DNA of 64,000 nt from an uncultured Bacilli bacterium (GCA_934098295.1 CAKONV010000009.1:10976-74975); one strand, 5' to 3'; positions 29,609 through 38,840 are shown, counted from the first letter of the stretch. The notes: generated from the sequence alone by a model not told the origin. Translations and numbers: made by a program.

Positions 29609-30847
29609 TTATTCAACCATTATATTAATTCCACAATTCTTAAGTTTTCCGATAACATCTTCATATCCTCTCATTATTATTTCAGCTTTTTCAATGATTG
29701 TTTCTCCACTAGCGAGACAGCCGGCAATAATTAAAGAAAAACCTGCTCTTAAGTCAGATGCTTCAACTAGATGCCCTGTTAATTTAGATGGAAAAATCAA
29801 CAATTTGGTATCTTTTAAATAAAAAAGAGCATTCATTTTTTGAAGTTCCTTAACTTCACTGAAACGATTTTTATATACTAAATCTCTAACCAAGGAAACA
29901 CTTGAAGAATTAAACAAAGTTGCACAAGCTATTTGTTGTAAGTCCGTAGGAAACGAAGGATATATATCAGCTAGGATTTTTGTACCTTTTGTTTTTTCAT
30001 TTTTAATTAAAATAATACTATTCTTTGATATTTTAATTAAAACATTGATATTTCTTAATGTCTCTATCACTTTATCTAAATGGAAAATGTTTATATTTCT
30101 AATAATAAGATGAGCATAGTCCATACTAGAAGCTAAAAATAAATAACTTCCAGCCTCTATTCTATCTGGCATAACAGTATGTTTTGTACCAAACAACTTT
30201 CTTACACCTTGAACAATTATTTTATCCTTATCTATATAAATATTTGCTTTCATTTTTTGTAACAACAAAATAAAATCTAAAACCTCTGGCTCTTTGGAAG
30301 GGTTTATAATGGTAGTTTTCCCTCTTGTCAATACACTAGCAAGAATAATATTTATCGTAGCTCCTACCGATGGATATGATAATTTTATAACTGCTGGTAT
30401 TTTCTTTTTTATTTTTACCGTTAATTTATTATTCTTTTCTTCTAGTTTCCCACCCATTTTTTGAAATGCTTCTAAATGAAAGTCAATAGGCCTTTTATCA
30501 AAGGCACATCCACCAGGATAAGAAGTTGAGAAACTTTTAGATACAGAAAATAATGATCCCATTAAATAATAAGATGCTCTTATTTTATTTAAATAATTAT
30601 TTTCTAAAGTTGAATGAATTTTTTTTCTTTTTAAAACTAATTTACCCTTTTCTTCTTTTACACTTACCCCAGCTTCTTTTAATAATTCTATCATCATTTT
30701 TATATCAGAAATTTGAGGAACATTATTTAATACTACCTTATCTTTAGTTAAGATTGCTGTTGCCATTTCTGCTAAACAAGCATTTTTGGATCCACTTATG
30801 TAAATTGTTCCTTCCATTTTCCTTGTATTTTTAATTTTAAATTTCAT
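29609..30847 (-). CDS. murA: UDP-N-acetylglucosamine 1-carboxyvinyltransferase
   Basis: First committed step of peptidoglycan synthesis: transfers enolpyruvate from PEP to UDP-GlcNAc. The 412 residues fit MurA, with SGSKNA near the N-terminus (Lys21-Asn22) and the fosfomycin-target Cys in YPGGCAFDKRP at residue 114. The start ATG 30847 follows GGTGA. It is transcribed divergently from aspA. A canonical Cys is retained, so fosfomycin binding is expected. Firmicutes often have two MurA copies. Only this one is in the window. Confidence 0.95.
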   Translation of the reverse strand: MKFKIKNTRKMEGTIYISGSKNACLAEMATAILTKDKVVLNNVPQISDIKMMIELLKEAGVSVKEEKGKLVLKRKKIHSTLENNYLNKIRASYYLMGSLFSVSKSFSTSYPGGCAFDKRPIDFHLEAFQKMGGKLEEKNNKLTVKIKKKIPAVIKLSYPSVGATINIILASVLTRGKTTIINPSKEPEVLDFILLLQKMKANIYIDKDKIIVQGVRKLFGTKHTVMPDRIEAGSYLFLASSMDYAHLIIRNINIFHLDKVIETLRNINVLIKISKNSIILIKNEKTKGTKILADIYPSFPTDLQQIACATLFNSSSVSLVRDLVYKNRFSEVKELQKMNALFYLKDTKLLIFPSKLTGHLVEASDLRAGFSLIIAGCLASGETIIEKAEIIMRGYEDVIGKLKNCGINIMVE

Positions 30848-30906
30848 TATAAATCACCCATTCATACACCATTTTATGCTCATTTTATTTTTTTTAGGTG
30901 TCTTTT

Positions 30907-30936
30907 TTGGGTTTTTATTAAAAAATGTGCTATTAT
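30907..30936 (+). promoter_or_regulatory. Promoter of aspA
   Basis: TTGGGT (30907-30912), 18-base spacer, extended -10 TGCTATTAT (30928-30936). It lies 57 bases before ATG 30994. Confidence 0.55.
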
Positions 30937-30993
30937 ATATTGAAGGAAATTTTGTTTTTTATAAACTATATATATATTAAAAAGGAGTATATA

Positions 30994-32415
30994 ATGAAGT
31001 ATCGTATTGAAAAGGACTCAATCGGTGAAGTACAAATACCGGCGGAAGTCTATTATGGCATTAATACTTTTAGAGCTAAAAATAATTTTGATATTACAAA
31101 AAGAGGAATTTCAAGGCAACTAATCAAAGCACTTGCTATTGTAAAAAAAGCTGCAGCTAAAGCTAACGCTGATGCTGAAGCTATCTCTTTAGATGTTTCT
31201 AAAGCTATTATGGCTGTCTGTGATGAAATTTTAAATGGTAAATGGCATGGCCAATTTATTACGGATTTAATCCAAGGTGGAGCTGGTACTAGTATTAATA
31301 TGAATGCCAATGAAGTTATTGCTAACAGGGCTAACGAAATGCTTGGAGGAAAGAAAGGAACTTATGAATTTGTTCATCCTCTTGACCATGTTAATAGAAG
31401 CCAATCTACTAATGACGTTATTCCAACTGCTGGAAAAATAGCTTTAATCAAACAAATTAAAAAGTTAATAGTTGAATTAAAAAAGCTTCAAGGTTCTCTT
31501 CAAACTAAAGCTAATGAATACCAAGATGTTGTAAAAATGGGAAGAACTCATTTACAGGAAGCAGTTCCTATCACTGTTGGTCAAGAATTTAATGCTTATG
31601 CTGCTGTTCTTGGAAGAGATTTAAAAAGATTAGATTCTGTGATTTCATCTTTAAGCGAAGTTAATATGGGGGCTACCGCTATTGGAACAGGTCTTAATGC
31701 TAACCCAAAATACATCAAAAAAGTAGTAAGTTATTTGAATAAATTCTCTGGTGAAGAATTACATCAAGCCAAAGATTTGATTGATTCAACTCGTAACCTT
31801 GACTGTTTTGTATGGGCCTCTTCAGCTATTAAGACATTAGCTGTTAATTTATCTAAAATGGCTAATGATATAAGACTTCTTGCATCAAGTGGTTCAACTG
31901 GAATTAGAGAAATCAATTTACCTATTGTTCAACAAGGATCATCAATTATACCAGGAAAATATAATCCTGTCGTACCTGAAGTTGTAAATCAAGTTGCTTT
32001 CTATGTAATGGGACTTGATGTAACTATCACAAAGGCTGTTGAGGCAGGTCAATTAGAACTAAATGTTTTTGAACCTGTAATTTTAATGGCTCTATTTGAA
32101 GAATTAACAAATTTAAGACATGCAATTAGAACCTTTAATGAACTTGCTATTACATCTTTGACAATTAATAAAGATGTTTGTGCTACTGAAGTTGCCAATA
32201 GTAATAGTATTGTTACGGCTTTATCACCTCATATCGGTTATGATTTAGCTTGTGCTTTAATTGATGAGGCTAATAGGGAAAAACGTTCTGTTCGTGATCT
32301 TATCATTGAAAGAAAAATACTAAGTGCCGAAGAAGCAGAAATCGTTTTAAATCCTGAGGCGATGACTTTACCAGGAATTAATGGTGAAGAATTAATTAAG
32401 AAAGAAACAAAATAA
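30994..32415 (+). CDS. aspA: Aspartate ammonia-lyase
   Basis: Converts aspartate to fumarate and ammonia. The 473 residues start at ATG 30994, right after AAGGAG. An upstream in-frame ATG at 30925 is rejected because it would overlap the promoter and add an unconserved leader. Family signatures are GGAGTSINMNANEVIANRA, MGRTHLQEAVPITVGQEF, and the superfamily loop GSSIIPGKYNPVVPE (the usual MPGKVNP is altered to IPGKYNP). Aspartase rather than fumarase is favoured by overall similarity to Bacillus AnsB/AspA, including the EAGQLELNVFEPV segment. It ends at a bidirectional terminator shared with a transporter gene. Confidence 0.93.
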   Translation: MKYRIEKDSIGEVQIPAEVYYGINTFRAKNNFDITKRGISRQLIKALAIVKKAAAKANADAEAISLDVSKAIMAVCDEILNGKWHGQFITDLIQGGAGTSINMNANEVIANRANEMLGGKKGTYEFVHPLDHVNRSQSTNDVIPTAGKIALIKQIKKLIVELKKLQGSLQTKANEYQDVVKMGRTHLQEAVPITVGQEFNAYAAVLGRDLKRLDSVISSLSEVNMGATAIGTGLNANPKYIKKVVSYLNKFSGEELHQAKDLIDSTRNLDCFVWASSAIKTLAVNLSKMANDIRLLASSGSTGIREINLPIVQQGSSIIPGKYNPVVPEVVNQVAFYVMGLDVTITKAVEAGQLELNVFEPVILMALFEELTNLRHAIRTFNELAITSLTINKDVCATEVANSNSIVTALSPHIGYDLACALIDEANREKRSVRDLIIERKILSAEEAEIVLNPEAMTLPGINGEELIKKETK

Positions 32416-32420
32416 CTAAA

Positions 32421-32452
32421 AAAGACTGTAAAAGAATATTTTTACAGTCTTT
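32421..32452 (+). terminator. Bidirectional terminator between aspA and the AEC transporter
   Basis: 12-bp stem AAAGACTGTAAA / TTTACAGTCTTT with an 8-base loop, with T runs on the plus side and A runs (T on the minus) on the other. Confidence 0.88.
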
Positions 32453-32456
32453 TATT

Positions 32457-33497
32457 TTATATTATATTGCCAATTAATTCTACTATAATAAACAATATTG
32501 GATATGTTATTACACACATAAAGGTTGTAAGGAAACATGTTGAAGAAGCCGTATAAGCTTCTCTATTATATTTTATAGCATAGGTATTAACAACCGCAGA
32601 AACAGGAGCAGCAAATCCTATTATTAATGCAGCAAATTGGAATTTATCCAAATTTATAAAAGGTAAAAGATTTAATAAAAAAACAATAACGATACAAATT
32701 AAAGGAATAACCACTGTTCTTAAAATAGAAATTCCCCACGCCTCTTTGTTTTTGAAAACTCCCTTTATTTCTTGATTTCCAAGTGATGATCCTATCAAAA
32801 TCATACATAAAGGAGTAACTAAGTGGGAGCCATAAGTTACAATTTTATAAAAATATGGTAATGTCTTATCCACTCTTAAAATACTATAGGCTTGATCAGA
32901 AATAGTTACTTTAAACATAAATCCTTGAGTTATCCAAATAAATAATCCCAAAAATGTTGCAATCATAACCGGACTTATAAAAACTTTTTTTAGAGATTCT
33001 CTAACATTATCTTTAGTTATTTTAAAACCTGAAAAAGTACAATAAGCATATATATATAGGAATAATCTAAACACTATTGATAACAAATTTATAGGAAGAA
33101 CCGCTTCTTTTTCATCGTATACTTCTTCAATTATTGGCATTGAAAAAAGTGTAACTTGACCTATGGATGCAATAATAGCAAAAATTTTGCTGTCTTCTTT
33201 TCCTTTTTTATGGTAAATTAACTTACATGATACTAGAAATATAACATATAACAAAGTACCAATAACTATAACCCATAAATTTGACAAAAATTCATCTTTG
33301 TTAAAATCACACATGAAAGCATTAAAGGCCATAGCAGGCACTGCTATATCTAATGCTAAAAATGAAATTATTTTTTGATTTTCATCAGTTATAATATTTT
33401 TTCTTTTTAAAAAGAACCCCAAGAGTAAGAAAAATAAAACACTTATAATTGTACCTATAAAGTTTACATTAGTAATAATATTTTTTACTACATCCAT
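32457..33497 (-). CDS. AEC family transporter (auxin efflux carrier type)
   Basis: Integral membrane protein of 346 residues with about ten transmembrane segments in two halves, as in the AEC family. Typical features are the N-terminal LLLGFFLKRKNIITDENQKIIS, the broken helix FLALDIAVPAMAFNAF, and the second-half TPLCMILIGSSLG. The start is ATG 33497 behind GAGGTG, rather than the GTG 9 bases upstream. Bacterial relatives export or import organic acids such as malate. Convergence with aspA is suggestive of dicarboxylate handling but is only context. Confidence 0.9.
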   Translation of the reverse strand: MDVVKNIITNVNFIGTIISVLFFLLLGFFLKRKNIITDENQKIISFLALDIAVPAMAFNAFMCDFNKDEFLSNLWVIVIGTLLYVIFLVSCKLIYHKKGKEDSKIFAIIASIGQVTLFSMPIIEEVYDEKEAVLPINLLSIVFRLFLYIYAYCTFSGFKITKDNVRESLKKVFISPVMIATFLGLFIWITQGFMFKVTISDQAYSILRVDKTLPYFYKIVTYGSHLVTPLCMILIGSSLGNQEIKGVFKNKEAWGISILRTVVIPLICIVIVFLLNLLPFINLDKFQFAALIIGFAAPVSAVVNTYAIKYNREAYTASSTCFLTTFMCVITYPILFIIVELIGNII

Positions 33498-33618
33498 ATT
33501 TTTCACCTCTATTCATATTATAATCCCCTTTAGTAAAATTTGATTATTTTTTACTTATGAAAACGATACAAAAAGATTTGTTCTATAAAATTCATTGATG
33601 GTATTAACCATTCTTTAG

Positions 33619-33966
33619 TGTGTTCAAAAAATAGAGTGCTTTTCATTTTATTTTAATTTAACCAATGATTATAACGCCTATAATAAAGAACAAGAAGTAT
33701 TAATAAACGATTTTTTAAATAGTAAACATGAAGAGTTTAGATTATTGGGCAGATTATTATATCATTGGAAAAATGAAATAAAAAACTCCTTCATAAGATA
33801 CCATGGCAAACGTCTTTCCAATGGACCTATAGAAGGAGCTAACTCTAGAATCAAAACTATTCTAAAGTCTGGTAATGGATACATTAATTTTAATAGATTA
33901 AGAAATAGAATTATGTATTCATTAAACAAAGATGTCCCTATAAAAGAAAATCCAAAACGTAAGTAA
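33619..33966 (+). pseudogene. ISL3-family transposase, C-terminal remnant
   Basis: An in-frame stop at 33616-33618 and no start or catalytic domain upstream leave only the end of a transposase. The readable part has the hallmark of ISL3 transposase C-termini: HWKNEIKNSF, RLSNGPIEGANSRIK, and FNRLRNRIMY. The frame can be read from about 33619. The first ATG, at 33745, is internal. Downstream bases 34019-34050 (TTTCTACCCACACG) may be the outer end of the element, but no matching left end was found. A decayed insertion is the best explanation. Confidence 0.85.
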
Positions 33967-34092
33967 CCTTACATTAACATTATATCATTTGTTGTGTGTT
34001 TATAAGTTAAAAACCAATTATTTCTACCCACACGATTATTTATAGGTGGTTACACTTGAACAACTCAATAGTTCATTGGCCAAGATCAATTG

Positions 34093-34479
34093 TTATTTGA
34101 GTTCCATCACATTTTCTTTTGTAATAACCCCGTTACTATACGCATCAAATAATTCATAAAATTTTCCATCACTATATACAAGTGGAGTATTTGAATCACC
34201 AAAGTCCATCCTAATTCCTAAATCGGGAAATATAATAAATGTCATAACTTGATATGCCCCTCTACCCATTTTAACTATAAAAGAATTGCTATATCGACCA
34301 TAGTATTTTAATATATGAATTTCATCTATTTTTAGATGCTTTTCCCCACCAGAATTAGCATATATCAAATAATCCTCTTTTAATTTTTGTTCATCAAACT
34401 TCATATCATCATTTTTTTTGCCACATGACGAAATGGTAAGTAATAATAAACAAATTACTAAACTTATTGTTTTTTTCAT
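34093..34479 (-). CDS. Small lipoprotein A, related to the lipoprotein on the other side of the subtilase
   Basis: A 128-residue secreted lipoprotein with lipobox ISSC. The mature part carries IDEIHILKYYG, a GRGAYQVM strand, and a DGKFYELFDAYSNGVIT end. The lipoprotein at 37857-38282 has the matching series IDDIYIKYYYG and YHTLPDACKDGLIT, so the two are paralogues. It lies 85 bases downstream of the subtilase gene in the same direction. From memory, similar KYYG...FY.L..AY..G motifs occur in small secreted proteins of gut Firmicutes. Function not known. Confidence 0.85.
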   Translation of the reverse strand: MKKTISLVICLLLLTISSCGKKNDDMKFDEQKLKEDYLIYANSGGEKHLKIDEIHILKYYGRYSNSFIVKMGRGAYQVMTFIIFPDLGIRMDFGDSNTPLVYSDGKFYELFDAYSNGVITKENVMELK

Positions 34480-34564
34480 GTTATAAATTTTCTTTCTTTT
34501 AAATTAAGTTAGTATACTTTTGACCATAATAAATTCTATCTAGCCAGTTTTGTATAATTGCTAA

Positions 34565-37500
34565 TTATTGTTCTACAACAAAATGTACTATCACTTTGTA
34601 CCTACTACTCACATTATATATTCCAGTTAATGTGAAGCATCCTGTTCCATTTATAGTAATATATCCCCAATAATCCATGCTTGCACTAAATGACTCATTA
34701 TGACATTTGCTATTAAGAATCCATGTATAATCTTGGAGCCATGGATATGGACAATTCACTTTTTCCATATTAAAATGGAATTTACCATTCACTGTATCTT
34801 TATTATATTTAACCATATAAGTATTATGTATTTCGACAGTGCCAGAACCGAAATTTTTTCTAATTACAAATTCTTTTACATATACTTTACTTGGATCTGA
34901 CTTTAATACTGCCATTATTTTAACAACTCCCGCTTTTTTTCCTAAAACAGTGCCATAATTTGTGACAGTAGCAATAGTTGAATCACTTGAATACCAATCA
35001 TAATCAAGTCTTGATGGAGATGTTCCATAATTATAATTAGGATATATTAGTCTTGTAAAACCAACTGTAATATAATTTTGTCTATAGCTTCTATCATAGA
35101 TTTTTACATTTGATTCAATTATATTGATTTGACTCCCTGCCAAAGTCCACTGATCTGGGTCTGGCACTAATACTTCTGAACCAGAATTGGTTACTAACCT
35201 TTCAAACGATACCGTTACTCTACTAATATCAATTTTATTGAAATATCCAATATAATATGTTCCATCTTCTAGTATTAGTGTATTTGTATGTATTGCATTC
35301 TCTTTATTAATTAATGCAATAATTCTTGTATCTAATAAATACTCATTGATAGTTGCATCGTAATTTTCTTTTGCTAGAAGCACTAAAATGTTTCTATCTT
35401 GAGTTCCTGAATAATTAAATGTCACAATGAACTTTCCGGTTTGTTGCAAACATATTTTTTTAAAATAATCGCCTTTTTTTATTTCACTAATTGCATCTAT
35501 AGTTTCATTAGTATTTTCCACTAAATTAAATAGATTTAAATCTTCAGGTATTTCTAAAGTTATAACTAGTCTTAATTTTTCCAAACCAGTAGTATTAAAA
35601 TTTACATCCAAATAAAAATATCCTTCTCTTGGTAAATAAACATACATATTGTTTTCATTTTGTTTTAAACTTGCTGTATTATCATATCCTTCTAAATCAA
35701 ATTTTTGTAAAATCTGAGTCCTACTTGAATCTTTATATACTTTTAATGCATTAGACGGATAAATTATTGTTGATCCATCTGCCTTTTCGCCAACAAGAGT
35801 AAATTTGAAGAATCCCGCATTATATTGATTTATATAATTGTAATCCTTGATTCCATTATAAGAATTTATTAATATGTCATTTTCCCCAAGCTTTAAATAA
35901 GCTGTATTTCTTGAAATTATTTTTGTATTTATTGTTCCCGTGCTATTTTCATTGATATATTTTGTTCTTAAATAATATGTCCCTATATTTAAATTTTTAA
36001 TAAAATGAACTCTATTATTTGTTGAGTCCAAATCATCATATGAAATTTCATTTAAGTCCTCATTATATAAAGTTATGTCAATTCCCCTTGTAGATGTGAA
36101 AATAAATTCATAATTCTTAGCATAAGTTACATTTAACTTATAAAATCCATTTAACTCATTAAAACATGAAGTATTAGAAGTTACAACTTTATTTGTATCT
36201 ACGATACTGCTATAATTACTTAAACTATAAGCAATATTGCAGTATTTTTTTAAAACATACTTTACTGCATCATATGCATTTAATATGCCATTTGTAAAAC
36301 ACAAATTATTTAAAGGGTTAGTTCCATTATTATTTGGTATAGTTACACTATCAAAAATCGCTTCTTTTAATTGAACAGTTGTCAAATTTTCATCTATTGA
36401 CAACAATAATGCTGCTACTCCAGTAACATATGGTGCAGCCATTGAAGTACCAGACATTTTGTGATATCCATTTTGATGATGTTTTGAAGAAGTAAAATCC
36501 TCAGGAACAACAGTTGATCCATCTTCTTTATACCAGTAATCTCCTAAATGTTCCTCCAACTCATCAAATGTATAACCATTATCATTCATAATTTGTAAAA
36601 AATCTATATATCTATCTTGAGATATTTCACATAATCTTGTACCGTCATTAAAAATATGACTTCTTTGATTGCAATAATGTATAGGATAAGTACTTAAAAT
36701 ATCTTCTCCAGGAGCAAACAAGTCAACACTGTTTTTTCCATAATTAGAAAATAATGATTTTTTATTATTGAGATTGTGGGAACCTACTGAAATAATATTT
36801 GGCAAATCAATAGATGCAGGTAATGAATAATTTTCTTTATCATTGTCGTTATTTGCATTTCCTGATGCACAAATTAATAGTCCATCATAATCGTCTATAA
36901 CTTTTTCTAAAGCAAAATTATAAGTAAAACTATTTTTTAGCCAACCAGCACTTAAATTTAAAATAGGTATTTTGTTTTCAATTGCAAAATTTATTGCATT
37001 AGCCACATAAGATGAATAGCCTCTACCATTTTCATCTAATACTCTTAATGATACCAATCCAACATTCCAATTCACTCCAGCAACACCTTTATTATTGTTA
37101 CCAATTCCACCAATAATTCCAGCCACATGAGTACCATGCCCATTTGGATCAATAGGGTTAGTTTGTATTACTTCTGTTCCACTAGTAAAGTCTCGACACA
37201 AATTGTTTACTATGGAATCTGATAAATCTGGATGACTTCCATCAATTCCCGTGTCCATAACTCCAACAAGGATATCATGTGTTCCTTGTGTATAATCCCA
37301 TGCTTTTGACAATTCTATAGAATCAACAGCCCATTGGTTTTCAAGTAAAGAATCATTTGGAATAGTTGAAGAAATAGCTATTTTGTAATCTGGTCCGGCA
37401 TAGATAACATCTTCTCTTTGAATTAAATCTTTAATAACGTTTAAAACATTACTTTTCGAATTATTCGCTAATTCTAAACATAAAACCTTATTATAATTAT

Positions 37501-37813
37501 TTGTATTAATTGCAGCATCACTATTATTAGTTCTTAGTTCTGATGTAGACATATAAGTTAATTCTGTTACATCAGTGCAATTATACTTTGAAAAAGTACT
37601 CTCATCATACACATTTTTACTATATGAACTAGATTTATCCAAAACTACTAAAACTCTATTATCAGCAAATTCATCCTCTAACGTTGCTTCACAATATACT
37701 TTTTCTTCTGATAAGGTTTGAGCGAATGAATTTGTTGATGCAGTAAATGTTATAAATAATACAAATATAATAACTAATCCGATTAATAATTTATTAAATA
37801 TTCTTTTGTACAT
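34565..37813 (-). CDS. Secreted subtilisin-like serine protease (S8), 1,082 residues
   Basis: Signal peptide (residues 1-31), a propeptide region (about 50-148), then an S8 catalytic domain with Asp187 (VMDTGID), His226 (NGHGTHVAG), oxyanion Asn319 (ASGNAN) and Ser457 (MSGTSMAAP). A roughly 70-residue insertion (about 378-449) rich in Tyr and acidic residues sits between the last core strand and the Ser loop. It is followed by pre-peptidase-like beta domains and a Big_2-like domain near the C-terminus (SSDSTIATVTNYGTVLGKKAG). There is no sortase or other anchor motif. All catalytic residues are present, so it should be active. It is flanked by paralogous lipoproteins. Confidence 0.95.
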   Translation of the reverse strand: MYKRIFNKLLIGLVIIFVLFITFTASTNSFAQTLSEEKVYCEATLEDEFADNRVLVVLDKSSSYSKNVYDESTFSKYNCTDVTELTYMSTSELRTNNSDAAINTNNYNKVLCLELANNSKSNVLNVIKDLIQREDVIYAGPDYKIAISSTIPNDSLLENQWAVDSIELSKAWDYTQGTHDILVGVMDTGIDGSHPDLSDSIVNNLCRDFTSGTEVIQTNPIDPNGHGTHVAGIIGGIGNNNKGVAGVNWNVGLVSLRVLDENGRGYSSYVANAINFAIENKIPILNLSAGWLKNSFTYNFALEKVIDDYDGLLICASGNANNDNDKENYSLPASIDLPNIISVGSHNLNNKKSLFSNYGKNSVDLFAPGEDILSTYPIHYCNQRSHIFNDGTRLCEISQDRYIDFLQIMNDNGYTFDELEEHLGDYWYKEDGSTVVPEDFTSSKHHQNGYHKMSGTSMAAPYVTGVAALLLSIDENLTTVQLKEAIFDSVTIPNNNGTNPLNNLCFTNGILNAYDAVKYVLKKYCNIAYSLSNYSSIVDTNKVVTSNTSCFNELNGFYKLNVTYAKNYEFIFTSTRGIDITLYNEDLNEISYDDLDSTNNRVHFIKNLNIGTYYLRTKYINENSTGTINTKIISRNTAYLKLGENDILINSYNGIKDYNYINQYNAGFFKFTLVGEKADGSTIIYPSNALKVYKDSSRTQILQKFDLEGYDNTASLKQNENNMYVYLPREGYFYLDVNFNTTGLEKLRLVITLEIPEDLNLFNLVENTNETIDAISEIKKGDYFKKICLQQTGKFIVTFNYSGTQDRNILVLLAKENYDATINEYLLDTRIIALINKENAIHTNTLILEDGTYYIGYFNKIDISRVTVSFERLVTNSGSEVLVPDPDQWTLAGSQINIIESNVKIYDRSYRQNYITVGFTRLIYPNYNYGTSPSRLDYDWYSSDSTIATVTNYGTVLGKKAGVVKIMAVLKSDPSKVYVKEFVIRKNFGSGTVEIHNTYMVKYNKDTVNGKFHFNMEKVNCPYPWLQDYTWILNSKCHNESFSASMDYWGYITINGTGCFTLTGIYNVSSRYKVIVHFVVEQ

Positions 37814-37856
37814 AAGTGATTAAACCTACTTTATATAATTATGTAAAATTGCCAAA

Positions 37857-38282
37857 CTAGTAGTAACAATCCAATTGATCCAATATTTTCTTAGTAATCA
37901 GTCCATCTTTGCAAGCATCTGGTAAGGTATGATAATTATTTTCATAATACACACTTATGATTTCAGGCAAGCATTTGATCAAATATGCATTTTCTTCAAC
38001 ATAGCATACATAGAATGGTTTTCTAACAACGGCTAGATTATTTATAGTATCACCTTCTATTACAGCAATTTTTATACCATCAAAATCACCATAGTAATAT
38101 TTAATATAAATATCATCAATAGTTTTTGAATATGATGAATTTTTTAACCTATTATAATTTATAACACATTGTTTTATATAAAGTTCAGTTTTAGCATCCA
38201 ATTTTGCATTTCCTTTTTTATTACACCCAACAAGTGTTATATTTAACAATAGTATCATAAACAATAAAATTATTTTTTTCAT
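37857..38282 (-). CDS. Small lipoprotein B, paralogue of lipoprotein A
   Basis: 141 residues with lipobox VGC. The mature part includes YNRLKNSSYSKTIDDIYIK, a KIAVIEGD strand, and the HTLPDACKDGLIT end that matches lipoprotein A. It precedes the subtilase by 43 bases on the same strand. The start ATG 38282 follows GAGAGG. Function unknown. Pairing with the protease suggests a chaperone, inhibitor or substrate-binding role, but this is inference. Confidence 0.85.
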   Translation of the reverse strand: MKKIILLFMILLLNITLVGCNKKGNAKLDAKTELYIKQCVINYNRLKNSSYSKTIDDIYIKYYYGDFDGIKIAVIEGDTINNLAVVRKPFYVCYVEENAYLIKCLPEIISVYYENNYHTLPDACKDGLITKKILDQLDCYY

Positions 38283-38328
38283 TTTTATCTTTTTTTCCTC
38301 TCATTTTTTATTTACAACCATTACCTTT

Positions 38329-38391
38329 TTAGTCATTATAATTACTTAATAACTCTTTGATAATTCGCATTAATACTAAATAAATCTTCAT
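38329..38391 (-). CDS. Candidate 20-residue amphipathic peptide
   Basis: ATG 38391 has a strong Shine-Dalgarno GGAGG 6 bases upstream (38398-38402), and the frame closes with TAA after 20 codons. The peptide begins MKIYLVLMR and ends KELLSNYND. On a helical wheel, Lys2, Arg9, Lys12, Glu13, Ser16, Asn17, Asn19 and Asp20 fall on one face and most aliphatic residues on the other. Length and amphipathicity recall phenol-soluble modulins or small toxins, but no homology is claimed. It lies between the leader-RNA terminator and lipoprotein B, so it may be the first gene of the protease operon. A chance ORF cannot be excluded. Confidence 0.45.
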   Translation of the reverse strand: MKIYLVLMRIIKELLSNYND

Positions 38392-38438
38392 ATAATACCT
38401 CCACACTTAATTTTATTTTTATATAAGTTTTTTAAAAT

Positions 38439-38543
38439 TAAAAAACTCTCCTTGATTTATGGAGAGTAGATTTGTTTTTTAAGTTAAATTATATATTATT
38501 CTTAAGAATGTCCCCCTGCAAACTTAAGAAGTTTTTGTCTTAT
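38439..38543 (-). ncRNA. Candidate leader or small RNA with hairpins and terminator
   Basis: A promoter at 38550-38578 predicts a transcript starting near 38543 and ending at the terminator 38445-38467 with its T run, about 105 bases. Inside, TTCTTAAG (38523-38530) and CTTAAGAA (38499-38506) form an 8-bp stem closing a 16-base G-rich loop containing GCAGGGGGAC. Because the 20-residue peptide and protease operon follow downstream on the same strand, this could be a riboswitch/attenuator or an independent sRNA. It matches no class I know. Confidence 0.55.
38445..38467 (-). terminator. Terminator of the leader/small RNA
   Basis: 7-bp GC-containing stem ACTCTCC / GGAGAGT with a 9-base loop, followed on the minus strand by TTTTTT. 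Confidence 0.8.
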
Positions 38544-38549
38544 GGGTAT

Positions 38550-38578
38550 ATTTTATCATAATATAAAAAACAATGCAA
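38550..38578 (-). promoter_or_regulatory. Promoter of the leader/small RNA
   Basis: TTGCAT (38573-38578), 17-base spacer, TAAAAT (38550-38555) on the minus strand. Confidence 0.65.
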
Positions 38579-38840
38579 GTGTTTAATTAATTTAAGTATT
38601 TTATTGAAATAGGCATTTTTTAATATTTTAATCTTTTTTGTAAATAGGAAATTATTATATTTATGTGGTTTCATTTATTTCCTGTTTTAAATAATTAGAT
38701 ATCTTATTTTTTTAAAGCAACTAAGTTATTTTTAATTTTATCCTACCTTCATCACATATAATAAGTATTTAACGATTTCAATTATTTCATATTTTTTTTA
38801 TGTTATCATGTACATATATTTTATCAAAGAAATGTACGAA
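38579..38840. other. AT-rich intergenic stretch between the protease and trxB regions
   Basis: No coding frame with a credible start or ribosome binding site, and no conserved RNA motif, was seen here. A short inverted repeat TGTACA...TGTAC lies around 38811-38836. Confidence 0.5.

Noticed and set aside
30994..32415. Class II fumarase instead of aspartase
   Set aside because: Shared superfamily motifs, but length and many segments follow Bacillus aspartase more closely.
38439..38543. preQ1 or other small known riboswitch
   Set aside because: The loop and tail do not fit the known small riboswitch patterns I can recall.
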